NCBI GenBank assembly: GCA_030595795.1
Contig: JAUVCH010000014.1
Span: forward strand, 1-51,584
Reading direction: 5' to 3'
From: Gammaproteobacteria bacterium
GTDB lineage: Bacteria; Pseudomonadota; Gammaproteobacteria; GCA-001735895
DNA length: 51,584 bases
Shown: positions 25,001-33,746 of the stretch, in pieces
Layout: the number at the start of each line of letters is the position of its first letter
How positions within the stretch are numbered: the stretch's first letter is position 1
The notes under the pieces: generated by a model
Databases searched by the model: none
What the model saw: the letters and a program-made list of their open reading frames with translations, nothing else
What the model was told of the DNA's origin: nothing
Made by a program: the position numbers and the translations under genes

Positions 25001-26335
25001 ATGTCCAATAGTCCCTATTCGATTCCAAACCCGAAAGTTGATCCGAGCAAGCGACCTGCGATGCGCCCTGACAATACCCCGGACGACAATAACCGTATCG
25101 AAATCGGCCCGACGCCGCTGGCTTACGAGGAATGGAAATCGGCTGGCCTGCAATGCCCGGATTTACCCGCAATGCGACAGTACCGCCTCGACCGTATCAT
25201 TGCGGGCCTGATCGAACGCGATCTTGATGCGGTGCTGTTATTCGATCCTTTATCGATTCGCTACGCCACCGATACCACGCACATGCAATTGTGGAATGCG
25301 CATAATCCGTTTCGTGCCTGCATGGTCACCACCGATGGCCATATGATTTTGTGGGAATACGGTGGTTATGCCTATATGTCCGGGTACAATCCGTTAGTTA
25401 AGGAAGTTCGAGCCGGTGCTTCGTTCTTCTATTTTGCCACCGGTCAGCGTACCGAGGAAAAAGCAGAAATATTTGGACAACAAATAGTCGATGTTTTGAA
25501 GGAACGCGCGGGTTCGGGAAAACGCGTGGCAGTCGATAAAATTCAAATCGCCGGTTTGCGTGCACTGGATGCTTTAGGTGTCGAAGTTGAAGACGGTGAA
25601 GAATTAATGGAACGAGTTCGTTCGATAAAAGGCCCCGACGAAATTCTGGCGATGCGTTGTGCTATCCATGCCTGCGAAGCCTCGATTGCCGAGATGCGCG
25701 AATTTGCCAAGCCCGGTGTCACTGAAAACGATGTCTGGGCCGAGTTGCATAAATCCAATATCCGTCGCGGTGGCGAGTGGATCGAAACGCGGATTCTGTC
25801 ATCCGGTCAGCGCACCAACCCCTGGTTCCAGGAATGCGGCCCGCGTATCATAGGCAATAATGAAATCGTCGCCTTCGATACCGACTTAATCGGTTGTTAC
25901 GGCATGTGTACCGATATTTCACGAACCTGGTTCATCGGTGATGGACAACCCACGCAGCGCCAGAAAGACATGCACAGGGTTGCCTACGACCATATTATGA
26001 CGAATGCCGAGCTAGTAAGGCCAGGCATTAGCTTTCAGGAATTGACCGAAGGTGGGCACCATCTGGATGATATTTATATCCCACAAAAGTATGGTTCGAA
26101 ATTCCACGGTGTCGGTCTCTGCGACGAATGGCCAGCGATTAAATATCCGATAGACTGGGAAGAGCGAGGCTACACTGGCATACTCGAACCGGGTATGATG
26201 CTCTGCGTTGAAGCCTATGTTGGCGAAGTCGGTGGCCCAGACGGCATCAAGCTCGAAGATCAGTTGCTGGTAACTAAGGATGGATTCGAGAATATGGTAA
26301 AGTGCCCGTTTGACCCGTTGTTGATGGGTGAATAA
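25001..26335 (+). CDS. dddP: DddP-type DMSP lyase (M24 metallopeptidase fold)
   Basis: Predicted to cleave dimethylsulfoniopropionate to dimethyl sulfide and acrylate. The 444-residue protein aligns from memory along its full length with Roseobacter-group DddP (shared segments NRIEIGPT, MQLWNAHNPFRA, RGGEWIETR, NPWFQECGPRII). Residues matching the DddP metal site and catalytic aspartate are present two positions earlier than in the Ruegeria enzyme: Asp293, Asp295, Asp305, His369, Glu404, Glu419, and Asp375 in HGVGLCDEW. This separates it from ordinary Xaa-Pro peptidases and creatinase. The two-base spacing after the DMGDH-like gene, as the last gene of a LysR-linked operon, is unusual. A creatinase-like C-N hydrolase is the alternative. 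Confidence 0.82.
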   Translation: MSNSPYSIPNPKVDPSKRPAMRPDNTPDDNNRIEIGPTPLAYEEWKSAGLQCPDLPAMRQYRLDRIIAGLIERDLDAVLLFDPLSIRYATDTTHMQLWNAHNPFRACMVTTDGHMILWEYGGYAYMSGYNPLVKEVRAGASFFYFATGQRTEEKAEIFGQQIVDVLKERAGSGKRVAVDKIQIAGLRALDALGVEVEDGEELMERVRSIKGPDEILAMRCAIHACEASIAEMREFAKPGVTENDVWAELHKSNIRRGGEWIETRILSSGQRTNPWFQECGPRIIGNNEIVAFDTDLIGCYGMCTDISRTWFIGDGQPTQRQKDMHRVAYDHIMTNAELVRPGISFQELTEGGHHLDDIYIPQKYGSKFHGVGLCDEWPAIKYPIDWEERGYTGILEPGMMLCVEAYVGEVGGPDGIKLEDQLLVTKDGFENMVKCPFDPLLMGE

Positions 26336-26421
26336 GAATAATTAGAAGCTGTTGGCGTTAAGCACCATTCCGGCACCTGTCTGTTTTAATTAGTGGGTTA
26401 TGTACTATAGTTACCAACAGA

Positions 26422-27369
26422 ATGGATAAATCAAATATCAATGCAGCCATTATTTTTTCTGACGTAGCTGGCAGCTCTCAACTATATAAACAGTTTGGTG
26501 ACGATAAGGCCAATGCGGCCATTTCGCGTTGTGTTGCGATGATGTCCGAACAGGTCAGGCAACATCAGGGTACCGTTGTAAAAACTATTGGCGACGAAGT
26601 CATGGCTCGCTTCGAGTCGGCCGAACAAGCCTGTGCGGCAGGTATTTCGATCCAGCTTAACGCCCATAATGATGCCGATGGGCTGAATATTCGTATTGGC
26701 GCTGCGTATGGTACGGCAATTCTTAAGAATAATGATGTTTTCGGTGAAGTGGTGAACGACGCCGCAGCGATTGCCAGAGTCGCCAAGGCGCATCAGTTTC
26801 TGGTATCACAGGCGTTTGCCAACGAAATCGACGATATAAACGAAAAGTTTACCGTTCACCCTTTCGACAAAATAGCGATGAAAGGCAGCCAGCAGGTATC
26901 GGTTATCCATCGAGTCGACTGGGAGCCACCCGACTTAACTTTGAATGCCACCCAGGTAATTGAAATCAGTGCGCTACAGCAGGGACTGAAGATACCTCAA
27001 ATCGATTTGACTTATCTCATGCAGGATTCGATTATAGAATCGCATTCGGTGACGCCTAAAACCACGCCCTTTTGCGTCGGCCGCGAACAGAAAATTTGCA
27101 CATTGGCCGTGCCAACGACTTTTGCCTCGCGCGACCATTTCCATATAGAGCATCGTCGTGGAAAATTCATATTAATTGATCGAAGTACTAACGGTACCTA
27201 TGTTAGAGAAGATGGCACCGAGACTGTCTATTTACGTCGTGAAGAAATGCCATTACGAGGATCCGGTGTCATTTGCATGGGGCAGTTGCCAAAAGAGGCA
27301 GAGCATATTATTCGTTTTCAAAGTGCCATAGCCAAAAGCCCGTCAGACTCAGCCGAGTCTAACGGCTAG
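26422..27369 (+). CDS. Class III nucleotide cyclase fused to an FHA domain
   Basis: A 315-residue cytosolic signalling protein. The N-terminal cyclase domain (about 1-170) has both metal aspartates (Asp14 in FSDVAGSS and Asp58 in KTIGDEV), Lys54 at a position associated with adenine selection, and a NDAAAIARVA segment equivalent to the transition-state Asn/Arg helix. After a linker, a C-terminal FHA domain (about 215-300) shows FCVGREQ, SRDHFHIEH and DRSTNGTYVRE. This suggests cAMP synthesis tuned by phosphothreonine binding. It lies alone between dddP and the PMH-like gene with no obvious promoter partner. Confidence 0.88.
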   Translation: MDKSNINAAIIFSDVAGSSQLYKQFGDDKANAAISRCVAMMSEQVRQHQGTVVKTIGDEVMARFESAEQACAAGISIQLNAHNDADGLNIRIGAAYGTAILKNNDVFGEVVNDAAAIARVAKAHQFLVSQAFANEIDDINEKFTVHPFDKIAMKGSQQVSVIHRVDWEPPDLTLNATQVIEISALQQGLKIPQIDLTYLMQDSIIESHSVTPKTTPFCVGREQKICTLAVPTTFASRDHFHIEHRRGKFILIDRSTNGTYVREDGTETVYLRREEMPLRGSGVICMGQLPKEAEHIIRFQSAIAKSPSDSAESNG

Positions 27370-27537
27370 TGGTTGCAGGGTATGGTTACACCATTAGTCT
27401 GAGTATTTTTGCCTGATCCTGTGTTGGGTCTATCGAGCTATCTCCATTATGAGTGAATTATTTGCTTGCTCATATTTAAAAGATGAATATTATGCGTTGG
27501 TAATAGCGTTATGATTTTCATCCAGGAAAAGTAGCGA

Positions 27538-29064
27538 ATGAACATACTATTTATAACCGCCGATCAATGGCGCGGCGACTGCCTGTCGCTACTCAATCAT
27601 CCGGTTGTTAAAACTCCGAATCTGGATGCGTTGGCAAAAGACAGCGTTTTATTTAAACGCCACTTTGCTCAGGCCACGCCATGCTCTCCAAGCCGCACGT
27701 CATTGCATACCGGCATGTATTTACAGAACCATCGATGTGTTAGCAACGGCACGCCGGTGGATCGGTCCTTTGACAACTGGGCGCTGGCAGCCCGCCGGGC
27801 CGGCTATGAACCTTCATTGTTTGGTTATACTGATACTGCCACCGACCCCCGTGGCCTTAGCGAAAAAGACCCGCGTTTGACACATTACTGCGAGCCCCTG
27901 CCAGGGATTGATAGTTATACCGCCTATAGAGATGAGGTATCCCTTGACTGGGTGCATTCGTTGATTAATAAAGGTTATGAAATGCCGGAATCTCTGTTGG
28001 ATTTGTATGGCAATAAAATCGATGGTGTTGACTGGGCTGAGGGCGGCGAAGTGCCGCTGCCGCTGGCGATAAAGACTGAAGATCATGAAACGCATTTCAT
28101 GGTGGACAAATGCCTGCACTGGATAAAGGGTCAGCAAAAGCCCTGGGTCACGCATTTGTCGTTATTACGCCCGCATCCGCCATTTTCGGTGCCGGAGCCC
28201 TATAACCGGCTATACGATCCGGCATCGCTAAAACTACCGGATCGGCATACAACGATTGAAGAAGAGGGTAAGCAGCATCCGATGCTGGCTTATTACCTGT
28301 CCAAACCCAGGTATACCGTGCCCGAGTCGGAGCGAAAAATGCGACAGGCGATGGCGAATTACTATGGCCTGATCACCGAAGTGGACGATAACCTTGGTCG
28401 ACTTTTTGACCATCTGAAAGCCAGTGGTGAATGGGACGAAACGCTGATTATTTTTACTTCGGATCACGGCGAGCAACTCGGCGATCACTGGATTAATAGC
28501 AAGCTGGGTTACTTTGATGCTTCGTATTATGTGCCATTGATTATTCGCGACCCGCGCACTAGTGCGGATGCAAGCCGGGGTAAACAGATCGACGCTTTTA
28601 GCGAGAACATCGATATTATGCCAACCATGCTCGACTGGCTGGATATTGAAATCCCATCGCAGTGTGACGGCATGTCTTTAATGCCAATCATCAATAGTGG
28701 TGAGACACCCGATAATTGGCGCAAAGAAGTTTTCTGGGAATTCGATTTTCGCAGTGTACTTGACGATTCGGTAGAAAAGCATTTCGGTCTGACTTCGCAT
28801 CAATGTAATCTCGCGGTAGTCCGCGATGAGAATTATAAGTATGTACATTTCGGTGCGCTACCACCGCTATTTTTCGATTTGCAGCAAGACCCGAATGAAT
28901 TTGTTAATCAGGCCAATAATCCCGACTATCAAACCCCGATGCTGGAATATGTACATAAAATGCTGAGCTGGCGCATGAACCATACGCATCGAGGTTTGAC
29001 CGAAACCTTCCTTAGCGAGACGGGCCCGGTGACGCGATATTCGGCGGTTCGAAAGACCGGTTAA
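27538..29064 (+). CDS. Phosphonate monoester hydrolase / sulfatase family enzyme
   Basis: Alkaline-phosphatase-superfamily hydrolase of 508 residues. The nucleophile motif TPCSPSRTSLHTG places Cys49 for conversion to formylglycine. Metal residues occur in FITADQW (Asp9) and IIFTSDHGEQLGDH. The overall layout, including YLQNHRCVSNGTPVD, LRPHPPFSVPEPYNRLY, ALPPLFFDLQQDPNEF and the C-terminal SWRMNHTHR, matches rhizobial and Burkholderia phosphonate monoester hydrolases more closely than choline sulfatase. Activity on phosphonate or phosphate diesters or sulfate esters is expected, with promiscuity common. No formylglycine-generating enzyme gene is in the window. It has no signal peptide, so it is cytosolic. 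Confidence 0.82.
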   Translation: MNILFITADQWRGDCLSLLNHPVVKTPNLDALAKDSVLFKRHFAQATPCSPSRTSLHTGMYLQNHRCVSNGTPVDRSFDNWALAARRAGYEPSLFGYTDTATDPRGLSEKDPRLTHYCEPLPGIDSYTAYRDEVSLDWVHSLINKGYEMPESLLDLYGNKIDGVDWAEGGEVPLPLAIKTEDHETHFMVDKCLHWIKGQQKPWVTHLSLLRPHPPFSVPEPYNRLYDPASLKLPDRHTTIEEEGKQHPMLAYYLSKPRYTVPESERKMRQAMANYYGLITEVDDNLGRLFDHLKASGEWDETLIIFTSDHGEQLGDHWINSKLGYFDASYYVPLIIRDPRTSADASRGKQIDAFSENIDIMPTMLDWLDIEIPSQCDGMSLMPIINSGETPDNWRKEVFWEFDFRSVLDDSVEKHFGLTSHQCNLAVVRDENYKYVHFGALPPLFFDLQQDPNEFVNQANNPDYQTPMLEYVHKMLSWRMNHTHRGLTETFLSETGPVTRYSAVRKTG

Positions 29065-29073
29065 ACCAGTTTA

Positions 29074-29514
29074 TTACAGGGCTGAGAAATCGCCGGTGTA
29101 TTGTTTCACCCATTCACGTGCGGCCTGTTCGCTGGTAACAGGTAAGCCTTCGCTGGCTTCTTTACGCTGACGGTAATTTTCGATATCACTGATCTGGTCG
29201 ATCATTTTCAGGCGTTGAATTTCTTCAGCATCGTCGAATTCCAGGCCAACTTCGTAACCGTGATTAGATTTTTCGCACCAGATAACTTTCCCGGTTAAGG
29301 TGGCTTGCTTGTCCAGAATCGGAAATCGAACTTGAATTGATTCCTCAATATCTAGTCGATCATCGGCGATAAACGAAAGCCCACCGAGACTAACATTGGT
29401 GATGGTGTCTTCATTGACGTCATCGAAATCCATAGATGGGAAATCGAGCTTTACCTGAATTGGTATGCCGGTGACGTGACGAATGTGCTTACGTATAGAG
29501 GTATTGTCTTCCAT
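29074..29514 (-). CDS. PilZ domain protein
   Basis: A 146-residue protein whose core is a PilZ domain, the common receptor fold for cyclic di-GMP. The c-di-GMP motifs are recognisable in altered form: RKHIRHVTGIPIQV near the N-terminus in place of RxxxR, and NVSLGGLSFIADD as the D/NxSxxG motif. A C-terminal helical tail follows. It is immediately downstream of the nitrile hydratase accessory gene (one base apart) on the same strand, an unexpected operon partner, and converges with the PMH-like gene. Confidence 0.85.
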   Translation of the reverse strand: MEDNTSIRKHIRHVTGIPIQVKLDFPSMDFDDVNEDTITNVSLGGLSFIADDRLDIEESIQVRFPILDKQATLTGKVIWCEKSNHGYEVGLEFDDAEEIQRLKMIDQISDIENYRQRKEASEGLPVTSEQAAREWVKQYTGDFSAL

Positions 29515-29515
29515 A

Positions 29516-29866
29516 TCACTCCTTTAAAGTAACTGGTTGCCCGTGCGGCGTGCCCAAATAGGCGCGCTTCCAGGCCTGCTGTTTATCGGTGATGGTGTTG
29601 GATGAAACTTCGGTCGATTGGGTGAGCAGAGTTTCGAAAGTCGCTAACACGGCCGCATAATAAGTATCAATATCGTCGGCTTGCCCACGAGCCTCGGCTG
29701 CTTTTAAATTCTCCCCCAGCATCTCTGACCAGAGTGCGTTGGTAAAAATACCATCGTCAATCATCTGGTCAACCATGGCCAGTAACTGGGCCTGCCAGGC
29801 TTCGTCGAAAACGGGTTCACCATCCATACGTTTGAAGGGTGTCACCGATGATTCAGGCTGGCTCAA
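29516..29866 (-). CDS. Nitrile hydratase accessory (activator) protein
   Basis: Small protein that helps load cobalt into the nitrile hydratase alpha subunit, of the P14K/NHase-accessory family. The TTG at 29866 is the most likely start (116 residues, beginning SQPESSVTPFKRMDGEPVFDEAW in part); it overlaps the end of the beta-subunit gene by 14 bases and is preceded by GGGAGAG. The conserved FDEAWQAQLLAMVDQMIDDG and WYxxVLxTFExLL-like segments are present. A longer reading into the beta-subunit gene is a shadow. It completes the alpha-beta-activator operon. Confidence 0.85.
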   Translation of the reverse strand: MSQPESSVTPFKRMDGEPVFDEAWQAQLLAMVDQMIDDGIFTNALWSEMLGENLKAAEARGQADDIDTYYAAVLATFETLLTQSTEVSSNTITDKQQAWKRAYLGTPHGQPVTLKE

Positions 29867-30512
29867 GATAACTCTCCCATAAATCGAGAAAAACGCGGTC
29901 TTTCCTGTTTTGCGATTCCTGCCATAAATCGCTCGCATTAAATGCCACCGAGTAGATGTGTTCAGGGCGATCTGAACCTTTGGCACAGGCATCGGCAAAA
30001 ATATGCGCACCGTGGTAAGCGTGAATGATGCCGGGTTTGCCGCGCGTATAAGCGGGAAGGCGCGTGTGATGGCTAGTGGTCAATTGTTTAGTGTTGACGC
30101 AATCACCGACTTCGAACTGGGGCGTTTGAGCCAATGGCCGATCAAATCGTGTCGCCTGCGATTGGATGTCTTTAAGAACCTGTTGGGTATCGATGGCCTC
30201 AGGTGGTTCGACGGGTGTTTGGTCTGATTTCGCCTTGATGATTTCTTCAAGTGTGAATGTATCGGAATCGATGTAAGCGGCAGTATAAGCTTGCATCCAG
30301 GAATCGAAATAAGGCCGGGCCAGATAATCCACCGGGTCGATGAGTTCGCGGCAATGACGCCACCAGTCGATGGTCCAGCCATCGCGTCCTCCGCCACATT
30401 GTGCGATGGCCCACATACGGCCTTCCCAGTCGGCGTGAAATGGCACATCGGTTTCATTCACATCAATCGGGCCGAAGCCCTGTTTACCACCGAGGTCGTG
30501 CATACCATCCAT
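29853..30512 (-). CDS. nthB: Nitrile hydratase beta subunit
   Basis: Beta subunit of the heteromeric nitrile hydratase, which hydrates R-CN to the amide. The 219-residue product starts [16 protein letters not shown], the diagnostic N-terminus of the family, and ends with the SH3-like barrel containing FEVGDCVNTK, LPAYTRGKPGII and AFNASDLW. Its ATG overlaps the alpha-subunit stop codon as TAATG, so the two subunits are translationally coupled in stoichiometric amounts. Confidence 0.95.
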   Translation of the reverse strand: MDGMHDLGGKQGFGPIDVNETDVPFHADWEGRMWAIAQCGGGRDGWTIDWWRHCRELIDPVDYLARPYFDSWMQAYTAAYIDSDTFTLEEIIKAKSDQTPVEPPEAIDTQQVLKDIQSQATRFDRPLAQTPQFEVGDCVNTKQLTTSHHTRLPAYTRGKPGIIHAYHGAHIFADACAKGSDRPEHIYSVAFNASDLWQESQNRKDRVFLDLWESYLEPA

Positions 30513-31150
30513 TAGTTTTTAATCTCCAGTACCCGGTCAGTACCAATCATAGAATTTCTCGACACCAACGCAGCCAACGCTTCCTCGCTTAATCCTCCCG
30601 TCCCCGCAGGGCGTTCTGGCAATACCAGATAACGTAATTCAGCCGTACTATCCCAGACTCGAATTTCTATATCGTTATCGATTTTGACACCGAATTCCGT
30701 GAGCACACCGCGCGGGTCGCGTACTGCGCGTGACCGATATGCGGCTGTTTTATACCAGTTAGGGGCCATGCCGAGTATCGAAAACGGATAACAGGAGCAA
30801 AGCGTGCAAACCACCAGGTTATGCACCAGCGGCGTATTTTCGACGACTTTTAAATGCGCCGTGGCTTTACCCAGATAGCCAAGATGGTCGATTGCGCTAA
30901 CCGCATCCTCTAACAGAGCGGCCTTGAATGCCGGCTCGCACCAGGCTTTGGCTACTATTAATGCGCCGCGTTTGGGGCCGACTTCCTCTGAGTAAGCCTC
31001 AACCCAGGCGTCGATAGTCTGGCTATTGACCAGGCCTTTCTCAACTAGCACGGTTTCCAGTGCCTTGACGCGCAACGCCGATTCAGACGGCAAATGGCTG
31101 TGCAAATGCTGGTGTATTTCAGAAACTTTTTCGGGATCGAATGTGGGCAT
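30512..31150 (-). CDS. nthA: Nitrile hydratase alpha subunit, cobalt type
   Basis: Catalytic subunit of nitrile hydratase. The metal-claw motif VCTLCSC (Cys115, Cys118, Ser119, Cys120) has threonine at the third position, which marks cobalt-dependent rather than iron-dependent enzymes (VCSLCSC). The ATG at 31150 gives 212 residues; the longer open frame to 31345 is unconserved and hydrophobic. It is the first gene of alpha-beta-activator-pilZ and diverges from the pyrimidine degradation operon across 243 bases, so both probably share regulation. Its product amides could feed the divergently encoded nitrilase-superfamily amidohydrolase. Confidence 0.95.
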   Translation of the reverse strand: MPTFDPEKVSEIHQHLHSHLPSESALRVKALETVLVEKGLVNSQTIDAWVEAYSEEVGPKRGALIVAKAWCEPAFKAALLEDAVSAIDHLGYLGKATAHLKVVENTPLVHNLVVCTLCSCYPFSILGMAPNWYKTAAYRSRAVRDPRGVLTEFGVKIDNDIEIRVWDSTAELRYLVLPERPAGTGGLSEEALAALVSRNSMIGTDRVLEIKN

Positions 31151-31252
31151 GGCCTGCTCTGCATTTGCGCTGCTGATGTGGCAAGTATGCAGATCAAGTG
31201 ACACTATGGCAATTAGTATCGATATGTCTATTGATTGCTGAAATAAAAAAAA

Positions 31253-31268
31253 TTGACTAGGTAGACAG
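31253..31268. promoter_or_regulatory. Candidate RutR-like operator in the nthA-pyrimidine divergent gap
   Basis: The sequence TTGACTAGGTAGACAG is a near-palindrome (arms TGACTA and TAGACA, one mismatch) and matches the E. coli RutR consensus TTGACCAnnTGGTCAA at 10 of 14 specified positions. TTGACT within it could also be a -35 hexamer with TAGTAT 18 bases on. It fits control by the RutR-like TetR protein encoded at 45586-46233. The site is predicted, not shown. Confidence 0.4.
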
Positions 31269-31393
31269 GATAATTGTAGTATTTGGCCTGCAACAAAAAC
31301 TGAAACTGCCAAATAAAAATAAAAATCGGCACATAACCGACGCAATACTTTAGTTTTCTAGATGAAAAGCTAAACGTTTGGGAGGAATATTCG

Positions 31394-32260
31394 ATGAGCA
31401 AACTGATCTCTGGTTTGATTCAAATGAGTCTCAAGGGCGACGCTGAAACTATGTCCCCTGAGCAGATTCGCGATGCTATGCTGGAAGCGCACTTGCCGAT
31501 GATTGACGAGGCGGCGACTAAAGGTGTGCAGGTTTTATGTTTTCAGGAAGTTTTTACCCAACCTTATTTTTGCCCTAGTCAGGATTCCAAATGGTATGCC
31601 GCGGCGGAAGCAATCCCGGATGGCTATACGACTAAATTAATGCAGGAATACGCGCGCAGGCACAACATGGTCATTATTGTGCCTATATACGAAGAGGTTA
31701 TGCCCGGCCTTTATTACAATACTGCAGCGGTGATCGATGCCGATGGTAGTTATCTGGGCAAGTATCGTAAGACTCATATCCCTCAGGTGGCAGGATTCTG
31801 GGAAAAGTTCTTTTTCAAACCTGGTAGTTCCAACTGGCCCGTGTTTAATACGGCTTATGCCAGGCTTGGTGTTTATATCTGTTACGACCGACACTTTCCA
31901 GAAGGCTGGCGGGCGCTTGCGCTACGCGGTGCTGAAATTATCTATAACCCTTCTGCCACGGTTGCCGGTGTATCGCAATATCTATGGGAGCTGGAACAAC
32001 CAGCTTCGGCTGCGGCTAATGGCGTTTATATCGCTGCCATTAATCGGGTGGGTATCGAGTCACCGTGGGATATTGGTGAGTTTTACGGCTCAAGCTATTT
32101 CGTCAACCCGCGTGGCGAAATTATTGCTCAGGCTAGCGCAGACAAAGACGAACTACTGGTGACTGAGCTGGATATGGATATGATTCGACAGGTGCGTGAT
32201 AGCTGGCAGTTCTTCCGAGATCGTCGGCCAGAGACTTATTCGCCGTTGGTCGAACTTTAA
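31394..32260 (+). CDS. Nitrilase-superfamily beta-ureidopropionase (N-carbamoyl-beta-alanine amidohydrolase)
   Basis: Carbon-nitrogen hydrolase of 288 residues with the catalytic triad Glu52 (CFQEVF), Lys126 (KYRKTHIP) and Cys163 (YICYDRHFPE). The sequence is closest, among families I can recall, to eukaryotic beta-ureidopropionase (shared FNPSAT-like NPSATVAG, AAINRVG, FGYFYGSSY-like EFYGSSYF). It would release beta-alanine, CO2 and ammonia from N-carbamoyl-beta-alanine. A GGGAGGAAT ribosome site precedes the ATG. It heads the operon followed by dihydropyrimidinase. Because a second, M20-type candidate follows, it may instead, or also, act on amides made by the divergent nitrile hydratase. 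Confidence 0.85.
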   Translation: MSKLISGLIQMSLKGDAETMSPEQIRDAMLEAHLPMIDEAATKGVQVLCFQEVFTQPYFCPSQDSKWYAAAEAIPDGYTTKLMQEYARRHNMVIIVPIYEEVMPGLYYNTAAVIDADGSYLGKYRKTHIPQVAGFWEKFFFKPGSSNWPVFNTAYARLGVYICYDRHFPEGWRALALRGAEIIYNPSATVAGVSQYLWELEQPASAAANGVYIAAINRVGIESPWDIGEFYGSSYFVNPRGEIIAQASADKDELLVTELDMDMIRQVRDSWQFFRDRRPETYSPLVEL

Positions 32261-32273
32261 AAATCAATACTGA

Positions 32274-33722
<1,449 letters not shown>

Positions 33723-33746
33723 ACTAACAAAAACTGGAGAAAACGA

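Noticed and set aside
25001..26335. Ordinary Xaa-Pro aminopeptidase or creatinase
   Set aside because: The HGVGLCDEW segment with the extra aspartate and the long N-terminal NRIEIGPT region follow DddP; pepP is present separately at 702-2006.
31151..31345. Longer N-terminus for the nitrile hydratase alpha subunit with a hydrophobic segment
   Set aside because: The family begins at the MPTFDPEKV position; the extension covers the divergent promoter region.
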